Shown here piece after piece: positions 11,831 through 24,524 of a stretch of 64,000 bases of DNA. How positions within the stretch are numbered: the first letter of the stretch is position 1; each line of letters starts with the position of its first letter. Both the position numbers and the translations under genes were made by a program. The DNA is from Nageia nagi (taxonomy: Eukaryota > Pinophyta), in assembly GCA_050084985.1 (NCBI GenBank), contig JBITNC010000001.1:124992001-125056000 (forward strand). Direction: 5' to 3'. A model generated the notes under the pieces. That model ran no database searches. It had not been told where the DNA came from and saw only the letters and a program-made list of their open reading frames with translations.

Positions 11831-12552
11831 TGATTTGTAATCACCAAATGCTTATAGCATACTCGGATCCTCACTTACATATTTGAAAAAAAATACATTC
11901 ACCATTATGAGATCATACAATTGCATATAAATTATAAAATTGCATAATGTAATTCATAAATTAGCAATCTAAAACACACAACAAGATCCACACAATGATT
12001 TTACCCTGGTTCACCCAATGTGGGCTAATCTAGGATGGAATTAGAGCCTTCTCTTCTCATTATCTATGGACATTACAATATTACATGTATAGAGAAATAC
12101 CATCAAACATAATGGCAATGCATTCTCCTATAATTATAGCAATCTCTATAGTAACAAGAAAATAATCTCAGAACTATAGAACTTTGGAATGACTCTTGGT
12201 CTTGCTTCAAATCCTACAATCCCAAAACACTAAACTCTCTAAAATTCTCATGTTGAATCAAGGAGTAGCATGCCCCTTAAATGAGCCTATAAATAACTTG
12301 GAAACATTGGCTATAGGCACTTCATCATCTCATCTTCCCAACACATCGATGTCCCTTTAAATTTCCTTACGAACTCATTAAGATGCACATCGTTAATGAC
12401 CTAAAATTAGTAATTTGCACACCATTGGAAACCTAAAATTGAATGCCAAATAACTTCAAATTTCAATATTTGATATATCTTCAAGCACATATATCTTTGG
12501 AATGAGTATTGCTCCTGAAAATACAACTTGACACATGATCCAATTCGAATCA
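11831..12552 (-). repeat. 3' LTR of the minus-strand gypsy element (722 bp)
   Basis: On the minus strand it starts TGATTCGAATTGGATCATG and ends near CTTGGTGATTACAAATCA at 11831. It aligns through its length with 17261-17959. Confidence 0.92.
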
Positions 12553-12566
12553 CACCTCCCGATTCG
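12553..12566 (-). other. polypurine tract of minus-strand gypsy element
   Basis: On the minus strand CGAATCGGGAGGTG directly precedes the LTR start TGATTCG. Confidence 0.75.
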
Positions 12567-15500
12567 AGAAGCATTTGATCCCATAAATGTATAGATGAGG
12601 ATATAACTCCCCAACTCTTGAATTTTCCATCCACTTGGATTTATTAGGCTTCTTTCCTTTCAATCCATCCAACCGTAGCTCTATATCACCTCTTCTTATA
12701 CCATAAGCCTTCTTTTGTAATATGGAATCCTCCTTGAGTTCATCCATAGTATTAGGAGCTAAGTCATCAAGAGATGGAAAAATTTGATCTGAACTTGCTT
12801 CATATTTAGTCAACATAGATGCCCCATACAATTTCAAATGCTCAACATTCATAACTAAATAGATATTCATATATGCTGAAAGATCCAATCTAAAAGCATC
12901 CTCACTTAATTGCTCCATAATTTCAAATGGTCCATACCTTATAGGATTCAACTTCTTAGATGGTCCTTGCAACCTCTCCTTACTAAGATGCAACCAAACA
13001 TGGTCTTCCATATGAAACTTATGGTTAACTCTATGCTTGTCATGTCTCATGTTTTACTTGGCTTAGCTTGTCTCAAGTTGCTCTTGGACTTTCAAAATGA
13101 ATTTGCCTAATTTTCTCGACAAAATTTTCATCTTGCTTTTCCTCTTTTTGAAGTGAATCTTCTTCATTATTTGTTACCCAAACACACAATCAAAAGGTGA
13201 AGGTGGTAAATAACCAAAATAATTCTCAAAAAGACTCTTATTAATGGAAGAATGAATTGCCCTATTGTATGAATGTTTGATATATTCAAGATACTCATCT
13301 CAAGACTTAAGATAATTGCCATAATATCCCCTCAAGAGCTAAACTACTATCCTATTCACCACCTCAATTTGTCCATCCATTTGAGGAAGAAAGTTAGTAC
13401 TCCTCTTCAACCTTGTGTCCGTATTTTCACATAAACATGTCCAAAACTTGCCCCAAAATCTACTATCTCTCTCTAAATAATGGAATTAGGCAATCCAAAA
13501 TGAACCCAGACATGAGAAAAGAATAAATTTGTAGCATCATGTCTTGTTATAGTATTTTTACATGGAATCAAAACACACATCTTGCTAAATATATCCATAA
13601 CAATAAATAAATAATCATGATCCTTCTTAGTCATAGGAAATCCTCCCACAAAATCCATTGAAATACACTCCCATGGATGTGAAGGTACTGGAAGTGGTTG
13701 ATACAAACCCAATTTTCTATTACTTGGCTTGCTAGTACAACACAAAGAATACCCCCTTATGTACTTGGAAACTTGATCTTGCATCTTTGGCCAATATACA
13801 TACCATTGCAAATTGTACAATATCTTTCCAACTCCAAAGTGTCCTGTAATATTTGAAGTATGTGCTTCTCTAATCAATCCAATCCTTTCACCTACAGGTA
13901 CACATAATGCATTAAAATGATAAAAAAGTCCATTTTGCAAATGAAATTCATCCAAACCCTCATACTTGGATCTAGATGAAGACAACTACTCATACACCTC
14001 TCCAAAGTCAGTATCCTGCACATATGCCTCTAAAAATAACTCAGATAGAAAAGGAAGAAATTTTAGCACTGAGAGGGAACTCATTGGACCCTATTTGTAT
14101 GCTGCTAATGAACCAAATTAGTACTGCACACAATGATGACATAGAATATGTAGTTACAGGTGGTCTATAAAGCATGTCAGCAACCTTATTCTATGTTCTT
14201 TTCTTATACTTGATCACTATATGAAATTATTGCAGAAAAATCATCCATCTATAGTGTCTAGTCTGTTGCAATTTTGATTGAGTTTGTAAATACTTTAATG
14301 ATTGATGATCAGTATGAATGATTTTTGCTTTTCCCATTAAGTAATGTTATCACTTTTTAACATCTTGAACCAATGCATAAATTTCCTTATCATAAGTAGG
14401 ATAATTCAAAATAGCCCCACTAAAATTTTCAGAATGATAGCAAATTGATTTCCCTTCTTCTAACAAAATAGTTCCCATGGCATAGTCACTTGCATCAGTC
14501 TCCACTTCAAAAGGCTTTGAAAAATAGGAAGTGCTAGCATAGGTGCACTAATAATCTTTTGCTTCAAAGTATCAAAAGATGTTTGTTTTTATTTTTCCCA
14601 TTGAAAAACTTGCCTCTTTTGTATGAGAAAATCAATAATTAGCTTTCTCAATATTGGAAAGCACCTAAGAAAATTCTTAAATATTGGAAAGCACCTAATA
14701 AAATTCTTACTTTAGTGACATTAGATGGCCTTGGCCAATCTACTATAACACTTACTTACTAGGATCTATCTTAAGTTGTCCATGACCAATAACATAGCCC
14801 AAATACACCAAAGACTCTTTCCTAAACTCACATTTTGAATGTTTCAATAACAAATTATCCCTATGAAAAGCTTGAAACACTTGTCTAAGATGTACAACAT
14901 ATTCCTCTGAAGTAGAATGATAAATAAGAATATCATCAAAGTATACAACAATAAAGAATCAATAAATAGATAAAGTACATCATTCATTACCCTCATAAAA
15001 GTGGTTGGTGCATTGCATAAACCAAATGGCAAAATAATCCACTAAAATCGGCCTTGTCTTATCTTGAAATCAATCTTCCAAATATCCTCCTCCTTGATTA
15101 TAACTTGATGATATCCACTTCTTAAGTCCATTTTTGTGAAGAATCTTTCCCTTGCAATTAATCCAAGAGATCATCCATTTGAGGCAAAGGATAGCAGATT
15201 TTTGATGGTGATTTTTTTTAGTGCTTTATATTCAATGCACATTCTCCAAGTTTGATCCTTCTTGGGAACTAAAATAATAGGTGATCCATATGGAGATGTG
15301 CTTGATCTAATCACACCTTGATCAACCAACTCCTAAATATGCCTACTTACCTCCCCTTTCTCCAAAATTGATTATCGATACAAAGCTATGTTGGGTAATG
15401 AAGCATTAGGTAACAACTAAATATCATTTTATATATCTTACATAGGAGGTAGTCCCTATGCCTTTCCAAATAAGTTAGTAAACTCCGAACCAAATTCTGC

Positions 15501-16020
15501 ATCTATTCCTCTCTATTGCACATCATTAATGGCCTACAGTCAGTATTACACATTGTTGACAGCATGAGATTCACTTCACTCGAGGCTCTTATTTTCACCA
15601 TGATCAAAATAAACTTTTTATATGTATTTACAAGATGTTTTACCTGATTTGCAGTGAACAAAGGTGGCTTTTCTACTTTTATGTGCACTAGATATAAATA
15701 CCTTTCTATCTTTCACCAATTGTAATTTGTTCAATATTCTATAATAGATACCATCTCTATCCCACATATAAGGGTTACCAAGAATAACACCATAAATGTC
15801 TAAAGGAACAACATCAAACACAACTTCATCAATGCATTTTGCACAAATAGCAAATTTCAACTTACATTATTTAGTGACTTGCAAACTAGCATTGCGATGC
15901 ACCCAACCCAAAGGATATGGATTTGGATAGTAGAAAGTTTTCAATCCCAAATTACTTACCATAGTCTTTGAAATCAAATTTGCTTGAGAACCCAAATCAA
16001 TAATGCAATTTACTTTGGTT
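12567..16020 (-). pseudogene. gypsy pol: protease, RT, RNase H, integrase (broken)
   Basis: Minus strand, in order. The protease is near 16,010-15,690, with CIIDLGSQANLISKTM (D-L-G where D-S/T-G is expected) and DVVPLDIYGVILGNPYMWD. RT is near 15,300-14,830, with MPFGLCNAPTTFMRVMNDV, then an FDDILIYHSTS-like box and LVYLGYVIGHGQLKIDPSK in other frames. RNase H scraps follow. Integrase (13985-12900) has HTSNITGHFG, the first D in CISMDFVGGFPMT, RDSRFWGKFW and GQIEVVNR, with a stop and frameshift after GLPNSII. The first Cys of the usual C-x2-C zinc pair reads Tyr (GYSLCC). The C-terminal region (13050-12570) has WLHLSKERLQGPSKKLNPIR and a chromodomain-like tail. Confidence 0.9.
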
Positions 16021-17242
16021 TTCTTAATTTAGATTTTGAGGTGGAATAACTGAATCCTTTATTCTTCAATGTCTTAAGGTTCTTCAACATTTTGAATGGT
16101 TGAACGATTTATTTTCTCATCAACATCTAAACTTCCCTTAATATCATCACATCTAATAACCATAGCATTAGTTTTTCCTTATTTTATGCTTATATGGACT
16201 TAATTTTGGATGTAATTTCTAACATTTATCATCAATATGACCATCTTTATCACAATGATATAATGCCTATTATCACCTTCTTTCTTTAAAATATTAATGA
16301 TCTTTGTTTCTTGCTTACCTTTTCCTTTTTCTTTAGATTTACCCTTCTTTTGTCCTCCCCTTGAATTAGAAGCCTTCTTGAATTCATCATAGTGTCTCTT
16401 TACTTTACCATCCTCCTCTAAGTATTATGCTTATAGGCATACTTTATCAAGATTAGTAGGATTAAACAACATGATAATCTTTTACAAATGCCTATGTAAA
16501 CCTCAATGTACTTAATTAAAGTTTGAGGATCTTTTAGTGAAACCCCATGCAAAGTATCTCATTCCTTAAATTTTTAGTATATTCTTAAATATTTTCCCTC
16601 TTTTTTTATCTAAAAAATTATCATTTCATCATTTGTTTATTATGATGTTCCAATGGATAGAATTGATCTCTTAACAACACTTTAAATTCATTCCAAGAAG
16701 ATATTTCTGACAAGTGTTCATGATTAAAAGTTTCTATATGGCTTTCCTGCCAAACTAAAGCATGTCCACTCATCTTTACTCTAGCAAAAGAGATTTATCA
16801 ACATCACTTCCAACACAATGAATTTGGAAATACACTTCCAATTGTTCACCTTTTTCAAATCAACCTCTCATCCAAAAGTAGGAATGTCCACTTTGTCCTC
16901 CACCTTGAATGGAACTTGATTTGATGAATATGATGAATCAGGTCTCCCAACTACATCATGATATCTCTTATTAACATTTGCATTTGCTCCAGTAGTTAAC
17001 AACTCAGCCAAATGAGCTAAATGATTCTCTATTACCAAAAATCTCCTTTCAAAATCAACATAAGTTATGGTAAGAACAATAGACTATTGCTCCTTTGCAT
17101 TATCCATTTCAATCCCTCTGCCCCTTCGACCAATCTCAAGATCTAATTGAATTAATTATGATGTATAAGATCTCCTCCAAACATCAAAAGGCACACTATT
17201 GGTGCCTTGAAATACCTAAAATTATGGCCCCAAATTTTACAC
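16021..17242 (-). pseudogene. gypsy gag remnant with degenerate zinc knuckle
   Basis: On the minus strand near 16,270-16,220 one frame reads HCDKDGHIDDKC, a C-x2-C-x4-H-x4-C knuckle whose first Cys is lost, followed by a stop. The rest of the region has gag-like composition but no open frame of note. Its place between primer-binding site and protease supports gag. Confidence 0.65.
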
Positions 17243-17260
17243 ACACAAGCTCTGATACCA
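17243..17260 (-). other. primer-binding site, initiator Met tRNA
   Basis: On the minus strand TGGTATCAGAGCTTGTGT directly follows the LTR end. The first 12 bases match the usual plant initiator-Met site exactly. Confidence 0.92.
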
Positions 17261-17959
17261 TGTTATCTATAATCGCTAGATGCTTATAACATACTCGGAT
17301 CCACACTTATAGATTTGAATGAAAATACATTCACCATTATGATATCATACAATTGCATATAAATTCAAAATTTATACAATGTAATTCATAAATTAGCAAT
17401 CTCAAACACACAACAAGATCAACACAATGATTTTACTCTGGTTCATCCAATGTAGGCTAATCCAGCATGGAATTGAAGCCTTCTCTTCTTATTTTCTATG
17501 GACATTACAATATTACATGTATAGAGAAATACCATCGAATATAATGGCAATACATTCTCCTATAATTACAATAATCTCCTACAATAAGAAGAAAATAATC
17601 TTAGAACTATAGAACTCTAGAATGACTCTTAGTTTTCCTTTAAATTGTAGAATCCCAAAATACTAAACTCTCCAAAATTCTCATATCAAATCAAAGAGTA
17701 TCATACCCCTTAAATAAGCCTAGAAATGCCTTGGAAATGTTAGCTATAGGCATTGAATCATATTATATGCCCAACTACTAACTCGTCAAGATGCACATTG
17801 TAAACAATCTAAAATCAGTAATTTGCATGTTGATGGTGGCCTAAAACTGAATGCTAAACAACTCTAGATTTCAATATTTGTCTGTCTCCAAGTACATATA
17901 CCTCTAGAATGAGTATTGCTCCTAAAAAGACAACCTGACACATGATCCAATTCAAATCA
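17261..17959 (-). repeat. 5' LTR of the minus-strand gypsy element (699 bp)
   Basis: On the minus strand it starts TGATTTGAATTGGATCATG and ends GCGATTATAGATAACA next to the primer-binding site. It pairs with the LTR at 11831-12552. Confidence 0.92.
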
Positions 17960-17964
17960 TAATG

Positions 17965-19190
17965 TAACATCTACAAGTTTCTTCCTATGTTTGCTTTTTA
18001 ACATTTGAACTATCTTTAGATCCATGGGAATAGAGAGATTTTGTCTACTTTGCTCATACCTTGCATTCATGGCATTACATTTTAAAGAAGCATTCACAAA
18101 ACCTTTATATGCATTTGTCCTATGTGTATCTGGTGGTTATTATGTCCTTTAGTCTACACTTTGATGAGTTTAAAGATTTTAAGGACTTACAATAAGCTTC
18201 TTCTACATTATTACACCCTTAAAACTATATTTGATGAGGTATTTTGGATCATGCTTTGATAAGCCATTTGTTAAACATCACACTAGCCCTTCCGACCTAT
18301 CCATCCTATACACATATTGTGTTTTGAGAAGTTTGCATTTCAATGAAATATTTATAGACTCATTTAAGGTATTTTTCTTATGTATTTCTTACATCTAATG
18401 CACTAGTAAAATTGCATTTCATCAAGGCATTTTCACTATTCTTTAGTGCTTATATTTACTGTGCAAATTTTGTGCTCATAGAACTTGTGAAATCTCATTT
18501 TGTTGAGCCATTTTATCTACACACCTTAGCATTTTGAAGAGTTCATTTTTAAAGTATTAGTCCTATATATTTTTCTCCTTCTGATAGCTCTTCGCTAAGG
18601 CATTTTGTCAAATACTTCATATGCCCTTCCAACATACCCACTTGTATGAAGATTACACTTGATGCAATCAACTCATAGTACCCTCAAACCTATTCATTTT
18701 GGGTATGTCCTATGATTATTACCGACCCTAAGACCCCATTTTGATGAAACATTTTGTCAAGTAATTCACAAGCCCTTCAACATACCTATTTTGGGCATTG
18801 TTTTGTGATCATTATCGGCCCTAAGACCTCATTTCAATGAAGCATTTTTCTAAACAATTCACAAGCCCCTTAAACATATCTATTTTGGGCATTATCCTGT
18901 GATCATTACCAACTCTGAGACCTCATTTTGATGAAGCATTTTGTCAAACAATTGATAATTCCCTTCAACATATTTGTTTTGGGCATATTCTATGGTCAAT
19001 TCAATCCATGAGTCTAAATTCTACAAGGTTGTATGTCAATTAATTCATAGAGCTTTTCGATGCATCCATTTAGTGCCTATTCAATATATCTGTAAGGCAA
19101 TTGTTAAATGATTCAAAGGTCTTTTCAATACGAGTATACCATAAATCATTTTAAACCTTGAGATTACGTTTATTGAGACATTGGGACAAA
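17965..19190 (+). repeat. continuation of interrupted gypsy LTR, with degenerate minisatellite
   Basis: The sequence resumes after the nested element. From about 18,230 it is built of degraded repeats around a TTTTGATGAAGCATTTTGTC-like motif. The clearest units are 93-94 bp and start at 18721, 18814 and 18908 (ACCGACCCTAAGACC-like). Older, shorter copies lie at 18,230-18,700. No coding sequence. Confidence 0.6.
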
Positions 19191-21844
19191 TAATTAGCAA
19201 TTGTGATGGATCCACACATATCCTATTTATTTTAGAAAGAGTAAAGATTAAAATATAATTAAAGTAGGATTTTTTAATAATGGTAGAAATTACTTTTAAG
19301 TTTAATTTGAAAATAAATGATTGGGTATTCTAGAATGAGACTCATATAAGGGATTCATTAAATATTAATAATAATTAAGTAAAGAGTATGTCTAATTATT
19401 TGTATTTAAGGGATCATGGAATGTTATTCAAAATTGTTGAATTATGACTAAGTTGTGAAATACATCATTAGATAGTTCTAGAGGGAACATAAACCTCCTA
19501 ACGTCCATAACCACGGTATTTGAATTGTTGGAATGAATTATTATGCATAATATGCATTTTGGTCAAAAAGGGGGGGGAATTGTCTTGATCCTCCATACTC
19601 AAAAGCCTTTCTTAGTTCTCGTAACCAATGAGTCTTGGATCCTCAGGAAGGAACATGGAAGGTGAATATAGCAAGGAGTTACATCAAGGATGAATATATA
19701 AAGGAGACCTATGATATATCTACAAAATGAAGATGTAAAATCATTGATTATCATGAAGAGATCCATATAATGTCCTATATATGGTGATGTACAAATTAGG
19801 GTGGTTCTCGCTCTTGATAGTTGCTATCATCATAGAATACATTAGTGTATGGAATAGAGCTATTATCCATGGATGTATAGTTAACTACAAAATTTATGTA
19901 AGTGTTAATTAAGGTATCAAGAAAGATAACCTGGTGTCATATGTAACTTATTGGTGATCATCCAAGAAGTGTGTATGATTTGTTTCAACCTATGATATGC
20001 TCTTAAATGTATGGCTTATGAGAACATCAATGTTGTCATGGGAAGTTAATAGGTAATGAAATAAGAACCCTACATGTACTCATATGAAAATAAATAATTT
20101 GCAACATGAAAATAACACTACACTCTCTAACATATTATGAATACAAGGGTATGGAATGATGCCATTGATACCAAGATAGTTGTAAGTAGATGTAATAAAT
20201 AATAATATAGGTATCAAAAAGGATAACCCAGTGTCCTTAAGTAGCCCTTGTGATAGTTTGAAAAATATGATTTAACCTATAATATATGGTAAATTTAATC
20301 TCTATAAAGGTACATACTCAATGACATACTTGAAAATAGGAAGATTATCATAATCATATGGTTAGGTTGAATGTTGAGTTGAACACATTCTTAGATACAA
20401 GGCATGGAATATAAAATAATAAGGGTATCCTAATGGAAATGAACATTAAAAATGATGATGAAGAAGATCTATACATCCTTGTAAAAAAATAATTCTCTTA
20501 AGTGATATAAAGTCATAGTACCTGACACAAGTTAAAACATTAGGTTTTTAGATGATCTTTAAGGAAACCTAAATTAGGTGATAAAACACTAAATGGTGAA
20601 TGAAAGGGTAATGTAGACTTCATTAAATTTGATCCAAATTCTACAATAAAATGAGATAAAAATTATGGATTATCTAATAAAAATAAATAAACAAATAAAC
20701 ATCTTAGTCAAACTTTGGAAGTTTGCTAACGATAAACCAAAATAATATTCCATGAGTATGTTATACTCTATGTCGCACTTCCTTATTAGAAATAGTCATC
20801 CTTAGCAATAAATCAAGTCTTGTTATTATTCTTTAGCAAGTGGTGTACTTTTAAATCAATGTTCTTTGCGTTGCATTATGAATATAGGACAATTATAGTA
20901 AGGTACTATTGAGTATTCTTTGGTAGCTTCTTGATCAAGCTTGTATGAAACTTCTTACATACATTTGATGAATTTATTACTTTTTTATCAAATATGTTTT
21001 AAAATGTGAAAGTTGGTTTGTTTACCATGAATTATATTATAGTAACATCTAATACTTGATACAAGCATGAAACCTATAAAACCTAATAATTGATTCGAGA
21101 TAAATTATTTCTATGATTGATAGAACATGGGGCAATTTATTTTTATAACCTTATTTAAAAACTTATTAGACAATACAAAGCACTCAAGGGTATTATTCCA
21201 ATACCCATAGCTCCCAAGATATGGGCATGGGGATGCCAAACTCCATGGTGAGCCTAGCTAATAAATATGGTTAGGCTAGTGTCTCATATCCTCGATAGTT
21301 CATTAGATGAGGATAAAAGTTAATAAAACTATGGTTATATGATGAGGGTAACGAGTATTCATACTACCTACAATTAGCAAATAGGAGTATGATGACTATT
21401 CCATAGGTGATTATGCTTACCTATTTCTCATAGGATATTACCTAGGAAAATCTATCTACACCTATGAAATGAAGGGTTACATTGAAAAGATGTATAACCT
21501 AGTGGATGAGGGTTCTCTCGGATGGTATGGGCCCTAAGTAGGAAATCACTACGTCATGACTAAAATTTCTATCACACAATTTGTGAGCAAAATTGGTGGG
21601 GTCAATTATGTGGCATATTCCATCAGGATGAGCATTGAGAAGTGAACACCATAAGGATTATGATCATGATTGACTAATCCAGATTTGGTCAATCTTACCA
21701 TGTGAGTGCTGACTAGCTAGCAATGTTGATATGCTCGTATGGATATTCTTGTCCACTCATAGACCATTTGAATGTTTAAACTTAACATAAAAAAATAGGT
21801 CTAAAATTTTAGGGTTTGTGAAGTCGGGAATAAGGTAGTAGCGT
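19191..21844. other. unclassified non-coding, AT-rich sequence
   Basis: No gene recognised. A degraded direct repeat (AGGTATCAAGAAAGATAACC at about 19,912 and AGGTATCAAAAAGGATAACC at about 20,207, with similar flanks) suggests an old repeat or long LTR. The region precedes a recognisable 5' LTR end and may be partly its upstream portion. Confidence 0.4.
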
Positions 21845-22253
21845 TATAGACAAAAGTGTATTCATGCATGTTTTGATCAAATGTGGTAGCCAAGGTGGAT
21901 GACCCAAATTTTAGGATTAATTTTATGCTTGTTCAAGCCATATTTTGACTCTTAGTGGTACATCCAACCTTTAGGCCATTTTTTGTGTATTTTGGGAGTA
22001 TTGTGTAGTATTTTTAGCATTCAAATTTATGTTGCCAATTTCAAATAAATAAATTTTTTGTATTATGAATAAATTTGCTAATTTGTATAATTTTTTGGAT
22101 TCATTTTGTAGTAATTATTTAGATTTGAGATTCAAGGCATAGATTGAGTAAATTTGGCATTAGATCTAGTATTGTATCGAGTATCTAATTATTATTGTAA
22201 TAGAATTAGTATTTTACTTTAATATTTATGTTTTTCCTAGTTGGTTCACTATA
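21845..22253 (+). repeat. 5' LTR of deleted gypsy element (3' part only recognised)
   Basis: From about 21,860 (CATGCATGTTTTGATCAAAT, GTGGTAGCCAAGGTGG) to 22,253 it aligns with 26,320-26,720 of the right LTR. Upstream of 21,845 the match is lost. Confidence 0.8.
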
Positions 22254-22254
22254 A

Positions 22255-22266
22255 TGGTATCAAAAC
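22255..22266 (+). other. primer-binding site, initiator Met tRNA type
   Basis: TGGTATCAAAAC lies one base after the LTR end, differing at two positions from TGGTATCAGAGC. Confidence 0.8.
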
Positions 22267-22375
22267 CTAGATCTTGTCAATTTATGAGATGAGTTGATGA
22301 GTAGCAATACTCATCATTATAATTTGGGAATTGTGAGAAGAAGATAAGGGTTTATTCAATCAAACCCTAACTATA

Positions 22376-24420
22376 CATGACATCCACCATTCAAAATGGT
22401 TTAAATGAAGATAGACGTACATAAATTATTAAGGAAATAAATGAACTAATAAATAAGAAAAGGGGGATCACTAGTGATGAAAAGTTAGCCAAAGTAATGG
22501 AGGATTCATTGGTTGGTGCACTTTATGAGGAATCCTTTGTATAATATGTTGACTAAGATGGAGAGATCCCTCTATCTAATGAATGAGAAGTAGGACACTC
22601 AACCACAACAAGGACAAAGGACCTCAACAACAACCTAATTTTGCTCCACACATAATCAATGATACTCAAGGAGAGAGATCTACACAAGGTGGAAATACTT
22701 ATGGTGGGAATGCCCAAATAGAAAGTGTTAGGGCATCAAGGTTATGGAGACCAACCAGATCCATGTTTATTCAGCCTCGAGTTAAAGTTGTTGATCATGT
22801 TATGAGTGATCAAGAGGTAGAAGCCCATTTTCAACAATATTTAGCCAAATTTGATATTTTTAAAGATTCAATCCCTTTTAATGTATATTTGGAAATCTTA
22901 AAAAAAGGTTTCCTAGGACATCACATGGTAACCAAGGAGGTGATAGTATGAGACTTCTTCAACATAAGTTAAGTAAAATTCCAATTCCTATGTTTGAAGG
23001 TGATAATAAAATTTTAATCAGGGCATGTTTACTCAAAATATAAACTTACCTCACTCATAGTCCCATGGTTGAGGAGGAAGTAGTACACTTTGCATCGCTA
23101 CATCTTGAGGGTGTGGCATATGATTGGTGGCATCATGGCTATGTCACAAAAGGCCATTGATCCATAGTTTCATTTTAAGAGTTTAACCAAAAGATCTTGG
23201 ATCAATTTGAGAGAAAATATGATAATGATTATTTTAGTGAGTTGGTTGCAATAAATAGATGAATTCAGTAGAAAGCTACATTGAAATATTTTAAAGGATT
23301 TCTATTATGGTTCTTGATATTGCAGAAGATAGAGTTATTAACCTCTTTATAAATGGAATTTTTGATTCCATGAGAGGTTTCGTGAGGGTATTCAAGCCAC
23401 CAACACTTGAAGATGTTATTGGAAGAGAATTGGATCTTGAGCCATTCATGAGCAACTATAAATCTAGGGTCCCAACATCTAGATTTGGACAACCATTTAA
23501 ATTTGAATCTTCAAAGCCATTTCAAAAAGAATAATAGCCATGGAAACGGCTAAATTAGAACCAAAATCAAATATTTTAGCCTTAAAAAAATCAAAATGAG
23601 CAAAGTACCTCAAGAGGAAGAATGTATGATGTTGTCAAAAAATAATTAATGAGGAAAGGTTTGTGTTTCTCTTGTAAATAATGTTGGGAATCAAGTCATA
23701 AATGCATGGGTAAATGGTTGGTTCATTTAGTAGAGGTAATTTATAATAAAGAAGAACCTAAAAGGAATAAAATCAACTAATAATTATTAAGTTTAAAAAA
23801 TTAGAAATGGAATAATCATTGCAACAATCTTCACAGATTGATGATGAAAGTGAATTGACCACAATAATAGGTGCATTCAAGTATAGGGCTCTTAAGGTAC
23901 AAGGCACAATTGAGGAAGAAAATATGTTGGTGTTGATTGATGGAGGAGCCATACATAATTTTATTGATGTTGATTTTGTGGAATAAAAGGGATTAAAAAA
24001 AATTGGTTTTAAGGCGATAAATGTAAATGGACATATTTTTATTTGTGATCAAGTGGTGCTACAATTAAAACTTAGCTTTAGAGGTTATTTTGTAGTTTAT
24101 GAATTTTATGTCTTCTTCATGGGGAATATTCCTCAATTTATTATGGGACTTCAATGGTTATACTCTTTAGGATGGATATATATTAGCTACTAAATGTTGG
24201 AATTTCAATTTAGATCCAATGGGAAGTTGTTACCCTAAAAGGTATAAAAGATCGCTATCCAAAACAAGCAACAACCAATAGAATGGAAGTGATCACCAAA
24301 GGATTATATTTAACTGAGAAAAGAGTCCTAGGAATTGATGAAAAAGATGATGTTTTTTAGTAAGTGACTACAAAAGATTGTTGTTTTAGTTTTGTTGATT
24401 TTATGATAGTTGATTTTTTG
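22376..24420 (+). pseudogene. gypsy gag and protease
   Basis: The gag N-terminal frame at 22583-22951 contains FQQYLAKFDIFKDSIPFNVY. Further gag homology follows in broken frames: LHLEGVAYDWWHHG at about 23,100, then 23307-23534 with LFINGIFDSMRGFVRVFKPP and TLEDVIGRELDLEPF, typical of the retrotransposon gag family. A knuckle CFSCK-x3-WESSHKCMGK lies near 23,665-23,715 with one stop. The protease near 23,920-24,170 reads VLIDGGAIHNFIDVDF and GNIPQFIMGLQWL. D-G-G in place of D-S/T-G occurs in this plant family. Multiple frameshifts and stops. Confidence 0.88.
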
Positions 24421-24424
24421 AACA

Positions 24425-24524
24425 AAGTAAAAAAATTTGATATTCATATTTAACTAGCTATTGAGACTATAAAGAAGCAGTTGGTAAGGAAGGTTATGTT
24501 TAAGTACTTGACTTAGTGAAAGGG
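24425..24524 (+). pseudogene. chromodomain remnant split by an insertion
   Basis: Codons near 24,497-24,524 read VMFKYLT-stop-WKG, matching the YLVKWKG core of chromovirus chromodomains. The next codons lie beyond the insertion at 25,604, where they run into the purine-rich tract and LTR. It follows protease sequence directly, which places the internal deletion between about 24,200 and 24,450. Confidence 0.65.

Larger units (their letters stand above)
11831..17959 (-). mobile_element. complete Ty3/gypsy element, minus strand, with both LTRs and TSD
   Basis: The 6.13-kb element is bounded by direct LTRs (11831-12552 and 17261-17959). It has a polypurine tract next to the left LTR, an initiator-Met primer-binding site next to the right LTR, and gag and pol between them on the minus strand. 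The 5-bp target duplication TAATG is at 11826-11830 and 17960-17964. In a stretch compared by eye, about one base in ten differs between the LTRs, so the insertion is old. It is nested in the LTR of the plus-strand gypsy remnant. Confidence 0.95.
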
